This document shows, in pieces, positions 53,645 to 62,738 of a DNA stretch of 64,000 nucleotides (position 1 is the first letter of the stretch; the number at the start of each line of letters is the position of its first letter). Both the position numbers and the translations under genes were made by a program. Under the pieces are notes generated by a model that saw nothing but the letters and a program-made list of their open reading frames with translations, ran no database searches and was not told where the DNA came from. The DNA is from Aquibium sp. ELW1220. GTDB taxonomy: Bacteria; Pseudomonadota; Alphaproteobacteria; Rhizobiales; Rhizobiaceae. The stretch covers positions 1-64,000 of the forward strand of contig NZ_JAOAOQ010000032.1 in the NCBI RefSeq assembly GCF_030398385.1. The letters run 5' to 3'.

Positions 53645-53920
53645 ATGAACAAGAACGAACTCGTATCGGCCGTGGCGGAGTCAGCCAAGCTGTCGAAGTC
53701 CGACGCGCAGTCGGCGGTCGAAGCCGTATTTTCGGTCATCACCAACGAGCTCAAGAGCGGCGGCGACGTTCGTCTCGTGGGCTTCGGCAATTTCGAGGTG
53801 AGCAAGCGTGAGGCCTCGACGGGCCGCAACCCCCAGACCGGCGAGCCGGTCCAGATCCCCGCGCGCAACGTGCCGAAGTTCTCGGCCGGCAAGGGGCTCA
53901 AGGACGCCGTCAACTCCTGA
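53645..53920 (+). CDS. hupB: DNA-binding protein HU-beta
   Basis: 91-residue nucleoid protein. MNKNELVSAVAESAKLSKSDA at the start, the HU signature GFGNFEVSKREASTGRNPQTGE (quoted by its ends) with the arm RNPQTGEPVQIPA, and a C-terminal FSAGKGLKDAVN. It binds DNA without strong sequence preference and bends it, shaping the nucleoid together with IHF (ihfA is at 2.5 kb). ATG 53645 has TGAGG upstream. It is monocistronic between terminators. Confidence 0.98.
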   Translation: MNKNELVSAVAESAKLSKSDAQSAVEAVFSVITNELKSGGDVRLVGFGNFEVSKREASTGRNPQTGEPVQIPARNVPKFSAGKGLKDAVNS

Positions 53921-53944
53921 GTTGACGTCGATTTCCTGCGAAAG

Positions 53945-53969
53945 GCCGGGCATGTCCCGGCTTTTCTCT
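53945..53969 (+). terminator. Intrinsic terminator of hupB
   Basis: GCCGGG (53945-53950) / CCCGGC (53956-53961), 5-nt loop, followed by TTTTCTCTT: a textbook terminator 25 bp after the hupB stop. Confidence 0.85.
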
Positions 53970-54016
53970 TGTGCGGCCACCGATACGCGTTCCTGAGGAC
54001 GTTTCGTTGGCGTCCC

Positions 54017-54715
54017 TCAGGCGGCAGGCGCCCAGCTGCCATCGTCACGCCGCGCCAGTAGCGGTGTGCGGAGGGCCCCGTGCACCTTGCCCGGCAGGGC
54101 GGGGTCCAATGCCTGAAGAACGGCCTGCCAGCGCTGCGTCTGCAGCATGGCGAACCCGAGTGCAACCGGCTCGATCCCGGCCTTCGACAGCAGCGACAGC
54201 ACCGCCCGCATCGATGCGCCGGAACTGACCACGTCATCGACCACCGCGACGCGCCGATCCCGCAGCAGCGGCAGCATCCGCGGGTCGAGATAGAGGCGCT
54301 TCACCTGCTCCGGGCTGGTGATCGACGACATCGGCTCGGACAGGCCCTCGTCGTACCAGAATTTCCGCGACGTCCCGAGGGCCACCATGCGCGGATGGCC
54401 GAGCCGGCGCGCCACCGCATTGGCAAGCGGCAGGCCGAGCGTCGGAACGCCGATCACCATGTCGGCGCCGAGCGGGCGCAATGCCTGCGTCATAGCATCG
54501 GCAAGCGCATCCTCCACCGCAAAACTCGCCTGGTTGACGATCAGCGAGGCCACGGCGCGCGACCCGTCGCCGGGCAGCACCCGGATCGGCAGCGCGATCT
54601 GGCGCCCATCGGGCAGTCGGGCCGGAAAAAGGTCGCGAAAGCCGGAGACCGGATCCTCCGGAAACGTCTCGGGCGGGTGGATATCCTGCCAGAACTCATG
54701 CGGCGCCAGTGACAC
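54017..54715 (-). CDS. Phosphoribosyltransferase-family protein
   Basis: 232 residues with a type I PRTase fold: ADMVIGVPTLGLPLANAVARRLG, then the PRPP-binding 13-residue motif as VAVVDDVVSSGASMRAVL (~165-182). SRKFWYDEGLSEPMSSITSP provides a flexible hood-like segment. The substrate base is not identifiable; adenine/xanthine-type or a salvage regulatory role are possible. GTG 54715 is the start. It is divergent from the M20 amidohydrolase 78 bp away, near nucleoside salvage genes, which hints at purine salvage. Confidence 0.82.
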   Translation of the reverse strand: MSLAPHEFWQDIHPPETFPEDPVSGFRDLFPARLPDGRQIALPIRVLPGDGSRAVASLIVNQASFAVEDALADAMTQALRPLGADMVIGVPTLGLPLANAVARRLGHPRMVALGTSRKFWYDEGLSEPMSSITSPEQVKRLYLDPRMLPLLRDRRVAVVDDVVSSGASMRAVLSLLSKAGIEPVALGFAMLQTQRWQAVLQALDPALPGKVHGALRTPLLARRDDGSWAPAA

Positions 54716-54793
54716 GAGTAGCCTTTCTGCTAGAAATCATCGTGGAACAACAATCGGATGGGACCGGCGCGGACCGGCAGGCGGAGTGTATTG

Positions 54794-56005
54794 ATGGCGC
54801 GGGCGGATGACCACATCGACGACCCCGATTTCCTCGTCCGTCTGCGCCACGACCTGCACGCCCATCCGGAACTCGGCTTCGAGGAGGAGCGCACCGGCCG
54901 CATCGTGCGCGAACGTCTCGAGGAGGCCGGCATTGCCGTGACGGCGGGCCTCGGCGGCACCGGACTGGTCGGCACGCTGCAGGCCGGCAACGGCCACCGC
55001 CGCATCGCGTTGCGCGCCGACATGGATGCGCTCGCCATGCGCGAGACGGCCGCCGACCGACCCCATCGGTCCACGGCGGAAGGCCGCATGCATGCCTGCG
55101 GCCACGACGGGCACACGGTGATGCTGCTCGCCGCCGCGCGCGCGCTCGCCGGCTCGCGCAGCTTTTCGGGAACGGTCCACTTCATCTTCCAGCCGGCCGA
55201 GGAAGGGCGTGGCGGCGCGCAGGCGATGGTGGCGGACGGCTTCTTCGAGCGCTTTCCCGTCGATGCCGTCTACGGGCTTCACAACATGCCCGGGTTGGCG
55301 GTCGACGAGATCGCCGTCGTCGAAGGTCCGCAGCTTGCCTCCTCCGATCGCTGGCACGTCACGTTTCGCGGCGAAGGCACCCACGGCGCCAAGCCGCATC
55401 TCGGCCGCGATGCCGTCACCGCTGCGGGCCAGTTCCTCACCGCCCTTCACACGGTCGTGGCGCGACGGGTCGATCCGCTCCAGCCCGCCGTCGTCAGCGC
55501 CTGTGCGCTCCAGGCCGGCGACTTCGCAGCCCTCAACGTCATCCCCGACGAGGTGATGATCGGCGGTACCGCCCGTGCCTATTCGGCGCAGGTCAGGGAA
55601 CAGGTCGAAGCCGAGATCGGCCGGCTGGCGCAAGGCACTGCCGCCATGTACGGCATCGCCTGCGACTACCGCTACCTGCGGCAGATCCCGCCGGTGATCA
55701 ACGATGCCGACGCGACCCGCCGCGCGCTCGCCGCCGCGCGGGCAGCTGCCGCCACCGTGCGCACGAACTTCCCGCCATCGACCGCCGGCGATGATTTCGC
55801 GGTCTTCTCCGGCCGGGTTCCCGGCTGCTACGTCTGGCTCGGCAACGGTCCGGCCGAGGACGGCGCGCTGCATCACAACAGCCGCTACGACTTCAACGAC
55901 GCCGCCATTCCGACGGGGGTCCGGTTCTGGACCGCCCTCGTCGAGCAGGAACTCGCCGGCGACGCGCCGCAGGGATCAGCGCTGGGTGAGCCGAGCGGCC
56001 AGTAG
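54794..56005 (+). CDS. M20-family amidohydrolase (HipO/AbgB-like)
   Basis: 403-residue di-metal peptidase-type enzyme. LRHDLHAHPELGFEE at the start, the metal-binding GRMHACGHDGHTVMLL (~100-115) with conserved Cys and His, EEGRGGAQAM with the catalytic Glu, and GGTARAYS dimerisation-domain motif; length standard. It probably removes acyl or amino-acid groups from N-acyl amino acids (hippurate/N-acetyl-diaminopimelate-like) in the cytosol. Its 3' end overlaps the convergent nucleoside hydrolase gene by 30 bp. Confidence 0.92.
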   Translation: MARADDHIDDPDFLVRLRHDLHAHPELGFEEERTGRIVRERLEEAGIAVTAGLGGTGLVGTLQAGNGHRRIALRADMDALAMRETAADRPHRSTAEGRMHACGHDGHTVMLLAAARALAGSRSFSGTVHFIFQPAEEGRGGAQAMVADGFFERFPVDAVYGLHNMPGLAVDEIAVVEGPQLASSDRWHVTFRGEGTHGAKPHLGRDAVTAAGQFLTALHTVVARRVDPLQPAVVSACALQAGDFAALNVIPDEVMIGGTARAYSAQVREQVEAEIGRLAQGTAAMYGIACDYRYLRQIPPVINDADATRRALAAARAAAATVRTNFPPSTAGDDFAVFSGRVPGCYVWLGNGPAEDGALHHNSRYDFNDAAIPTGVRFWTALVEQELAGDAPQGSALGEPSGQ

Positions 56006-56893
56006 CGACAGCGCGCCGCCGCCATCGACCGTCAAGGCGACCGAGAACGGACGACGCGCGTCGCTCGCCGGTTCGAGGCTGCCGGCGTCGCGGGTCTCCC
56101 CGCAGTCGACCGAAAGTGCCATGTCCTCGCAGCCGAAGAGCCGCGGCGCGAGTGCCATGAGCATCACGCACGGGTCGTGCAGCGGACGGCTCTCCCCGCC
56201 CGTGGTGGTCTGGAAATAGGCGGCGATCAGATCGGCCGACGCGCGCGACGCTGCCGTCCCCGCACCGCGCAGCCCCTCCACATAGGCCCGGTCGGCGCGG
56301 ACCTTGCGCGTCACGTCGAGCGGGATCAGCGTCAGCGGCAGGCCGGCGGCAAGCACGGCCTCGGCGGCTTCCGGGTCGGCAGCCATGTTGAACTCGGATC
56401 GCGGCCCGATATTGCCGGGCTCGCGGATCGCACCGCCCATGGCGATGATCCGGCCGACGCGGTGCGCTGACTCCGGCTCGTCGACCAGAAGCTGCGCGAT
56501 GTTGGTCAGCGGCCCGAGTGCAAGGATATCGACGCTGCCGGCCGGCCGCGCCTTCAACGTGTCGGCGAGCCAGTTGGCCGCGTGTGCCGACCGGGGCGGG
56601 GTCGCCGGTTCGGGAAAGCCGACGCCGCCCAGCCCGTCGTAGCCATGAATGTCGGCGACGTCGAATCCCTTGCGCGACAGCGGTCCGGCAGCCCCCGGGA
56701 TCACCGGCACGTCGCCGCGCCCGACGAGCGCCAGGATCCGCCCGGCATTTCGCGTGGTGGTGGCGATGCCGATGTTGCCGGCCACCGTCGTGATGCCGAG
56801 GACGTCGAATTCAGGCGAGGCGAGGGCGGCGAGGATCGCGACGGCGTCGTCGATCCCCGGGTCGGTATCGATGATGGTCGCGCGCGAACTCAC
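55976..56893 (-). CDS. Nucleoside hydrolase (IunH-type)
   Basis: 305-residue Ca-dependent N-ribosidase. The N-terminal motif TIIDTDPGIDDAVAIL (Asp cluster binding Ca and ribose, ~6-21), the middle ILALGPLTNIA, and the C-terminal HDPCVMLMA with the active-site His-Asp are all present. It releases free bases from ribonucleosides for salvage. GTG 56893 overlaps the upstream M20 dipeptidase stop (GTGA), so translation is coupled. The specificity (purine, pyrimidine or broad) is not readable. Confidence 0.94.
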   Translation of the reverse strand: MSSRATIIDTDPGIDDAVAILAALASPEFDVLGITTVAGNIGIATTTRNAGRILALVGRGDVPVIPGAAGPLSRKGFDVADIHGYDGLGGVGFPEPATPPRSAHAANWLADTLKARPAGSVDILALGPLTNIAQLLVDEPESAHRVGRIIAMGGAIREPGNIGPRSEFNMAADPEAAEAVLAAGLPLTLIPLDVTRKVRADRAYVEGLRGAGTAASRASADLIAAYFQTTTGGESRPLHDPCVMLMALAPRLFGCEDMALSVDCGETRDAGSLEPASDARRPFSVALTVDGGGALSLLAARLTQR

Positions 56894-58293
56894 TTCGCCT
56901 CCGCCAGTGCGGCGAGGATGCGCACCCAGGAACGGATGCCCTTGTGGAAGCTCGACAGGTCGTACTTCTCGTTCGGGCTGTGAATGCGGTTGTCGAACTT
57001 GGCGAAGCCGACGAAGATCGAATCCATGCCGAGCCGGTCCTTGAACACGGTAGCGATCGGAATCGAGCCGCCGGTGCCGGCCACAGCCGCCTCGCAATCC
57101 CACTCGTCCGAAAGCGCCTTCAGCGAGCGCTGGAGATAGTCGCTGTCGATCGGCATGACGGTCGCCGCGCTCGCCCCGTGGCGCTTGAAGGTCACGCTGC
57201 AATCGGCCGGCAGCCGCGCTTCGACATGGCGGCGGAAGGCAGCTGAAATCGCTTCCGGGTCCTGGCCCGCGACGAGACGGAAGGAGATCTTGGCGCTGGC
57301 CTCGGCCGGGATGACGGTCTTGAAGCCCTCGCCGGTGTAGCCGCCCCACATCCCGTTGATCTCGCAGGACGGCCGCGCCCAGACCTGCTCCAGCACCGAC
57401 CGGTCCTTCTCGCCGGCCGGGATGTCGAGCCCGACATTCTTCAGGAATGCCGCCTCGTCGAAGGGCAGGCGCTGCCAGCGCTCGGCGATCTCGGCCGGCA
57501 GTTCCTGCACGCCGTCGTAGAAGCCCTCGATCGCGATGCCGCCGTCGGCCGTCCTCAGGCTGGCGACGATGTCGGAGAGGAGTTGCAGCGGATTGCGCGC
57601 GGCATTGCCGAACATGCCCGAATGCAGGTCGCGGTCGGCGCAGCGGATCGTCAGTTCCTCCTGCACGATCCCGCGCAGCATGGTGGTGATGGCGGGCGTG
57701 GTGTCGTCCCACATGTCGGTGTCGCAGACGAGCATCACGTCCGCCTTCAGCTCGTCCGCCGCCTGGTCGAGAAAGCCGGGCAGGCTGGCGCTGCCGGATT
57801 CCTCCTCGCCCTCGAACAGCACCGAGACGCGGATCGGCAGCGAACCGGTGACAGCCTTCCAGGCACGGCAGGCTTCGACGAAGGTCATCAGCTGGCCCTT
57901 GTCGTCGGAGGCGCCGCGCGCCACGATCCAGGTGTCGCCATTGTCCTGCGGGACGAGCGTCGGCTCGAAGGGTGGCGAGTTCCACAACGCCACCGGGTCG
58001 ACCGGCTGCACGTCGTAATGGCCGTAGAACAGCACGTGTGGACCTGCGCCGCCGATGTCGTGGCCAACCACCATCGGATGGCCGGGCGTATCGCGCACCG
58101 ACGCCTCGAAGCCGAGGGCCGACAGATCGGCGGCCAGCCACTCGGCCGTGCGCCGGCATTCGGCGGCATAGGCCGGGTCGGTCGAGACCGAGGGGATGCG
58201 GATCAGGTCGCAGAGCCGCGCGAGGCTGCCTTCGATATGTGCATCGACGTCGGCGAGCACGGCGTCCAGGCGGGACGTGTCGGTCTGGGCCAT
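56890..58293 (-). CDS. M20-family dipeptidase/hydrolase
   Basis: 467-residue di-zinc M20 peptidase of the dipeptidase group (carnosinase/DapE-like size). VLFYGHYDVQPVD (first metal His and Asp), GASDDKGQLM (bridging Asp and following), VLFEGEEESGSASL (catalytic Glu and metal Glu) and ADRDLHSGMFGN (dimerisation-domain His). ATG 58293 has GGAGG 5 nt upstream; ATG 58305 is less likely. It probably cleaves dipeptides or N-acyl amino acids. It is followed by the nucleoside hydrolase with 4-bp overlap and preceded by an amidohydrolase gene. Confidence 0.93.
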   Translation of the reverse strand: MAQTDTSRLDAVLADVDAHIEGSLARLCDLIRIPSVSTDPAYAAECRRTAEWLAADLSALGFEASVRDTPGHPMVVGHDIGGAGPHVLFYGHYDVQPVDPVALWNSPPFEPTLVPQDNGDTWIVARGASDDKGQLMTFVEACRAWKAVTGSLPIRVSVLFEGEEESGSASLPGFLDQAADELKADVMLVCDTDMWDDTTPAITTMLRGIVQEELTIRCADRDLHSGMFGNAARNPLQLLSDIVASLRTADGGIAIEGFYDGVQELPAEIAERWQRLPFDEAAFLKNVGLDIPAGEKDRSVLEQVWARPSCEINGMWGGYTGEGFKTVIPAEASAKISFRLVAGQDPEAISAAFRRHVEARLPADCSVTFKRHGASAATVMPIDSDYLQRSLKALSDEWDCEAAVAGTGGSIPIATVFKDRLGMDSIFVGFAKFDNRIHSPNEKYDLSSFHKGIRSWVRILAALAEAK

Positions 58294-58382
58294 TTGGGCC
58301 TCCATTGTTCGTCTCTGGTTCGAACTGTGCGGATCGGCGCCATCCGTCAAGCGGTCCAGCGGCGCGCACCGCTGAGCCAGTC

Positions 58383-59705
58383 TCAGCCGGCGGCGTCGAT
58401 CCGCACCATCTCCGCCTTGAAATGCGAGGCGACCTGCAGCGCGTCGCGCAGCACCTTCCGCCGTTCCAGCGACAGGACCTCCCGGTCCCGCATCACCCAG
58501 CGCCCCGCCACCATCACGTCGGACACGTCTGCAGGCATGCCCGCGAAGACCAGCGTGGCGTAGGTGTCGTAGATCGGCTGCAGGCGCGGGGCCGAAAGGT
58601 CGATCCGGACGAGGTCGGCCTGCTTGCCGGCTTCGAGCGAGCCGATGCGGGCGTCGAGCCCGAGCACCTTCGCGCCCTCGATCGTCGCCATGCGGATCAC
58701 CTCGACGGCGGGCATCGGCCTGCGGCTGTGGCCGGCGAGTTTCTGGAACATGGAGACGGGGCCGAACTGCGAAAACAGGTCGAGCGTGTTGCCGCTCATC
58801 GGCCCGTCGGTCGCCACCCCGACCGGGATGCCGGCGGCGCGCATGGCTTCGACCGGCGCGATGCCGCGCCCGGCCTTGGCATTGGAGCGCGCATTGTGGG
58901 CCACGCAGACGCGCGCCCGCGCCATCTTGTCGATGTCGGAGGCATTCACATGCAGGCAGTGCGCGCAGATCAGGCTCGGCCGCAGCAGCCCCGCCTTCTC
59001 CACCACCTCGACCGGGCGCAGTCCATGATGCTTCGCGCACCAGTCCATCTCCGAATCCATCTCGGCGAGATGGATCTGCACCGGCACGTCGGGATGATCG
59101 TCGGCCCAGCGCGCGACCCGGTTCATCACCGCGACGTCGGTCGAATAGGGCGCATGCGGGGCGATCGAGGCGATCACGCGGTCGTGGCCGGAAAACTCGG
59201 CGACCAGCTCTTCGGTGAGGGCGAAGCCGCCGTCGATGTCCTTGTGGTCCGGCGGGTCGAAATCGGCGATCGTCTGGCCGACCACGCCGCGGATGCCGGC
59301 CTGGGCGACCACGCGGCCGACCTCGGTCTCGAAGTAGTACATGTCGGCGACCGTGGTGACGCCGGCCTGGATCAGCTCGAGCGCCGCCAGCGCGGTGCCC
59401 GCCCTTACCATCGCGCGGGTGACGTACTTTCGCTCCAGCGGAAGGACGTAGCGGTAGAGCCGGTCGTCGACATCCTCGCCGAGGCCGCGAAACAGCGTCA
59501 TCGCCATGTGGCAGTGCGGATTGACCATGCCGGGCATGACGATGTCGCCGCCGCAGTCGATGGTCTCGGCACCCTCGATCGCAGGGGCAGGGCCGTTGCC
59601 GGTGGCGGTGATGGTCGTGCCCTCGACCTGCACCCAGCCATTGGCGAGGACCGGCATGTCGGGCGTGCAGGGGAGGAGGGTGGCGTTGGAGAGGATGAGG
59701 GTCAC
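58383..59705 (-). CDS. TRZ/ATZ-family amidohydrolase (MTA/SAH deaminase-like)
   Basis: 440-residue metal-dependent deaminase. PGMVNPHCHMAMTLFRGLGED gives the HxH metal pair (~64-66); EMDSEMDWCAK-type segment and later AHCLHVNASDI (metal His), VCVAHNARSNAKAG (His with SN) and VGVATDGPMSGN (metal Asp) follow in order. It deaminates adenosine-type compounds (methylthioadenosine, SAH, adenosine or guanine). Gene order with a nucleoside hydrolase, a dipeptidase and an ABC importer suggests uptake and breakdown of nucleoside or purine compounds. ATG 59705 is the start. Confidence 0.91.
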   Translation of the reverse strand: MTLILSNATLLPCTPDMPVLANGWVQVEGTTITATGNGPAPAIEGAETIDCGGDIVMPGMVNPHCHMAMTLFRGLGEDVDDRLYRYVLPLERKYVTRAMVRAGTALAALELIQAGVTTVADMYYFETEVGRVVAQAGIRGVVGQTIADFDPPDHKDIDGGFALTEELVAEFSGHDRVIASIAPHAPYSTDVAVMNRVARWADDHPDVPVQIHLAEMDSEMDWCAKHHGLRPVEVVEKAGLLRPSLICAHCLHVNASDIDKMARARVCVAHNARSNAKAGRGIAPVEAMRAAGIPVGVATDGPMSGNTLDLFSQFGPVSMFQKLAGHSRRPMPAVEVIRMATIEGAKVLGLDARIGSLEAGKQADLVRIDLSAPRLQPIYDTYATLVFAGMPADVSDVMVAGRWVMRDREVLSLERRKVLRDALQVASHFKAEMVRIDAAG

Positions 59706-59743
59706 AGGTAGGCTCCGGTGAAGGCGTCAGTTGGTGCTCTACG

Positions 59744-59903
59744 GCGCCCCCCTCTGCCCTGCCGGGCATCTCCCCCACGAGGGGGGAGATCGGCAGTTCT
59801 GGCCTGTTCGCACGGTCTTCGATGCCGGCGATTGGCGAAAAGGGGCGCGACGGCCGATCTCCCCCCTCGTGGGGGAGATGTCCGGCAGGACAGAGGGGGG
59901 CGC
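59744..59903. repeat. Palindromic repeat element with 51-bp arms
   Basis: Left arm 59744-59794 and right arm 59853-59903 are inverse complements at 49 of 51 positions (the two differences lie at one GC-GT and one GG-GA step), with a 58-bp centre. The outer part has the C-rich run GCGCCCCCCTCTG and the arms include CCCCACGAGGGGGGAGAT. From memory, closely similar palindromes are dispersed in intergenic DNA of Mesorhizobium-like genomes; no target-site duplication is obvious. It lies between the amidohydrolase start and the ABC ATPase stop. Confidence 0.85.
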
Positions 59904-59939
59904 GAAGGAACGATTGCTTCCAGTACGATCCTCACCGCC

Positions 59940-61001
59940 CTACACCTCCAGCAGCACGCAGCACTGGTCGGGCACGGGCACCAGCCGCGCTGTTCCGCCC
60001 GGTTCCAGCGGCGTCGACAGCGCGCCGTTGGCGACGAGATGTCCCGCCGCCGTCTCGCACTGATACTGGTAGGCGCGGCCGAGATAGGTCCGGAGCCCCA
60101 GCGTCGCCGGAATGCCATCGGTGCCCGGGCCGGACGTCACCGCCAGCCCGTCCGGCCGGGTGGCCAGCGTGAAAGCGTCGGGAATGGCGCCGAACCGCTC
60201 CTGCGACAGGCTGAGCCGCGCGCCGCCGGCAGCCTCCGCCGTCACCGTCTCGCCGTCGCGGGCGACCGCGCGCATGGGGATGAGGTTCTCGAAGCCGACG
60301 AAGCGCGCGACGAAGGCGTTCGCCGGGCGCTGGTAGAGCACTTCCGGCGTATCGAACTGCATGATGCGTCCGGCATTCATGATCGCCACCCGGTCGGAGA
60401 TCGAGAACGCCTCCTCCTGGTCGTGCGTGACGTAGACCGAGGTCGTGCCGTTGGCGCGCTGCAGCTGGCGGATCTCGACGCGCATGTCGACGCGCAGCTT
60501 GGCATCGAGGTTCGACAGCGGCTCGTCGAACATCAGGAGCGGCGGCTCGATGACCAGCGCGCGGGCGAGCGCCACGCGCTGCTTCTGGCCGCCCGAGAGG
60601 GCGCCGGGCAGCCTGTCGGCGAGCGGCGACAGGCCGACGCGCTCGAGCATCGCACGCGCGCGCTTCTCCCGCTCGGCGGACGCGACCCCGCGCTGCTTCA
60701 GGCCGAAGGCGACGTTGTCGAGCACGGAGAGATGCGGAAACAGCGCGTAGTTCTGGAACACGAGGCCGATGTCGCGCTTGTGGGCGGGAAGCCGCGTCAG
60801 GTCGCGGCCGCCGAGCCTGATTGCGCCCTTCGTCGGCTCGAGGAAGCCCGCGATGAGGCGCAGCGTCGTCGTCTTGCCGCAGCCGGACGCGCCGAGCAGC
60901 GAGACGAGTTCGCCGGCGCCGACCGAGAGCGACAGGTCCTCCAGCACCTTGGTGGAGCCGTAGTGGGCGGTGAGATCGGTGATGTCGAGAGCCTGGGTCA
61001 T
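59940..61001 (-). CDS. ABC transporter ATP-binding protein (PotA-type)
   Basis: 353 residues. NBD: Walker A LLGASGCGKTTT (~38-49), Q-loop QNYALFPHLSV, signature ALSGGQKQRVALARAL, Walker B LLMFDEPLSNLD, H-loop YVTHDQEEAF, then a C-terminal TOBE domain (~250-350) of the polyamine/spermidine or Fe(III) type. It powers the two permeases encoded immediately upstream. ATG 61001 is used; the 26-bp gap to the permease stop has a poor ribosome site. Ends the operon before the palindromic element. Confidence 0.93.
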   Translation of the reverse strand: MTQALDITDLTAHYGSTKVLEDLSLSVGAGELVSLLGASGCGKTTTLRLIAGFLEPTKGAIRLGGRDLTRLPAHKRDIGLVFQNYALFPHLSVLDNVAFGLKQRGVASAEREKRARAMLERVGLSPLADRLPGALSGGQKQRVALARALVIEPPLLMFDEPLSNLDAKLRVDMRVEIRQLQRANGTTSVYVTHDQEEAFSISDRVAIMNAGRIMQFDTPEVLYQRPANAFVARFVGFENLIPMRAVARDGETVTAEAAGGARLSLSQERFGAIPDAFTLATRPDGLAVTSGPGTDGIPATLGLRTYLGRAYQYQCETAAGHLVANGALSTPLEPGGTARLVPVPDQCCVLLEV

Positions 61002-61027
61002 GCGATTGTCATTTGTCTGGCCGCCAT

Positions 61028-61816
61028 TCACTTGGCGAGGAAGGTGAGGCCGAGCGTGCGCTCCACGATCGCCATCACGGCTACCGTGAGGAACATCAGG
61101 AGCACCGACACCGACGCGATGGTGGGGTCGAAGAACTGCTCGACATGGGCGAGGATCTGGATCGGCAGGGTGGAGATGCCCGGTCCGGTGAGGAAGAGCG
61201 ACGTCGAGACGTCGTTGATCGAGGTGATGAAGGCCAGGATGAAGGCTGCGATCACACCGGCCCTGACATTGGGCAGCACGATGGTGAAGAAGGTCCTTGC
61301 CGGCGGGCTGCCGAGGCTGATCGCCGCTTCCTCGATGGAGAAGTCGAAGGAGGCGAGGCTGGCCGAGATCACCCGCACGCAATAGGGCAGGACGAGCAGC
61401 GTGTGACCGATCAGCAGCGACACGAAGATCGGAAACGAGGCGCCGACCGCGACCGACTTCAGGAGCGAGAAGCCAAGCACGATCTCCGGCACCAGGATCG
61501 GCAGCACGAAGACCGTCGACAGCCAGGACGGCAGCTGGATGCGGTAGCGGTTGAGCGCATAGGCCGCCGGGATACCGATCAGGAGCGCCAGCCCGGTGGC
61601 AAGGAAGGCCAGTTGCAGGCTGGTGACGATGGTGCGCCGGAAGGCGGTGATCTCGAAGATGTTCTCGAACCAGCGCAGCGACAGGCCCTGCGGCGGAAAC
61701 GTCAGATAGGTCGTGTCGCTGAGCGAGGCGCCGATGACGATGACCAGCGGTCCGACCAGGAAGACATAGACCAGCGCCGCAATGGCGATGAGGGCAGGGG
61801 AGGGGCGCGTTGTCAT
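61028..61816 (-). CDS. ABC transporter permease (PotC-type)
   Basis: 262 residues, ~6 TM helices. The EAA loop reads IEEAAISLGSPPARTFFTIVLP (quoted by its ends) facing the NBD; the N-terminus has the usual first TM and P-loop region of PotC/ModB-like permeases. ATG 61816 overlaps the stop of the first permease gene (ATGA), so translation is coupled. It forms the heterodimeric channel with the upstream permease. Confidence 0.92.
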   Translation of the reverse strand: MTTRPSPALIAIAALVYVFLVGPLVIVIGASLSDTTYLTFPPQGLSLRWFENIFEITAFRRTIVTSLQLAFLATGLALLIGIPAAYALNRYRIQLPSWLSTVFVLPILVPEIVLGFSLLKSVAVGASFPIFVSLLIGHTLLVLPYCVRVISASLASFDFSIEEAAISLGSPPARTFFTIVLPNVRAGVIAAFILAFITSINDVSTSLFLTGPGISTLPIQILAHVEQFFDPTIASVSVLLMFLTVAVMAIVERTLGLTFLAK

Positions 61817-62640
61817 GTCGTCATCGGGTTCAGGCGTTTGGCGATGCGGGTCATGGCCAGCACCACCGCGACGGTGATGACGACCATGATCGCGGCGATG
61901 GTGGAGGCGCCCACCCAGTCGAAATTGACCATGGCGCGCTGGTAGAGGAAGGTCCCCATCATCATCTGCCGCTCGCCGCCGAGAAGCTGCGGCGTGGCAT
62001 AGGAGGTGAAGGAGCCGGTGAAGACGAGCACGGCGCCGACGATGAGCCCGGGGACGGCGAGCGGGAAGATCACCTGCCGGAAGGTGCCGGCCGGCGAGGC
62101 GCCGAGCGAGGCGGACGCCTGGATCAGGTCTTCGGGGATGTTCTCCAAGACGCCGACGAGCGTCAGGATCATCAGCGGCGTGAACAGGTAGACCATCGCC
62201 ACGATCACCGAGCCTTGCGTGTAGAGCATGGAGAAGGGCTCGTCGGTGATGCCGATCCCGACGAGGAAATTGTTCAGGATGCCGTTCTTGCCAAGGATGA
62301 TCAGCCAGGCGAAGGAACGCACGACCACGCCGGTGAGCAGCGGGAAGACGGCCGCGATGATCAGGATGCTCTTCAGCCGGCCGGGCGCGCGCGAGACGAC
62401 GAAGGCGGTGAGGAAGCCGAAGACCAGCGAGATCGCGGTGGTGATCAGCGACACCTCCAGCGTGCGCCACAGGACGGTGCGGCGAAAGCCGCTGGAGAAG
62501 AAGGTCACATAGGGCGAAAACACGCCCTTGGCGTCGGCGAACGTGGTTCCGATCGTGGCCGCGACCGGCAGGATGAGGAACAGGGCCACGAGAAGCGTCG
62601 CGGGCAGGGCGAGGGTCCAGCCGGTGTATCGCTTGAGCAT
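61813..62640 (-). CDS. ABC transporter permease (PotB-type)
   Basis: 275 residues, ~6 TM helices, EAA-type loop as EDLIQASASLGASPAGTFRQVIFP. MLKRYTGWTLALPATLLVALFLILP is the first TM. It follows the substrate-binding protein gene by 98 bp containing a hairpin and overlaps the second permease. With the ATPase and binding protein it makes a complete polyamine/Fe-family importer; substrate inferred only from neighbours. Confidence 0.92.
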   Translation of the reverse strand: MLKRYTGWTLALPATLLVALFLILPVAATIGTTFADAKGVFSPYVTFFSSGFRRTVLWRTLEVSLITTAISLVFGFLTAFVVSRAPGRLKSILIIAAVFPLLTGVVVRSFAWLIILGKNGILNNFLVGIGITDEPFSMLYTQGSVIVAMVYLFTPLMILTLVGVLENIPEDLIQASASLGASPAGTFRQVIFPLAVPGLIVGAVLVFTGSFTSYATPQLLGGERQMMMGTFLYQRAMVNFDWVGASTIAAIMVVITVAVVLAMTRIAKRLNPMTT

Positions 62641-62664
62641 GAAGTGCGTCTTTTCGAAAAGGCA

Positions 62665-62699
62665 CTGTCGGCCGCCCTCGCGCGGAGGCCGGCCGACAG
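62665..62699 (-). terminator. Hairpin between binding-protein and permease genes
   Basis: CTGTCGGCC (62665-62673) / GGCCGACAG (62691-62699) perfect 9-bp stem, with further CCTC/GAGG pairing inside; on the minus strand it is followed by TGCCTTTTCG. A partial terminator or mRNA stabiliser that would leave the binding protein in excess over the permeases. Confidence 0.65.
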
Positions 62700-62738
62700 C
62701 AACGGGTCAGGAGAGGCGCGCACGGCGCGCGCCGGTGA

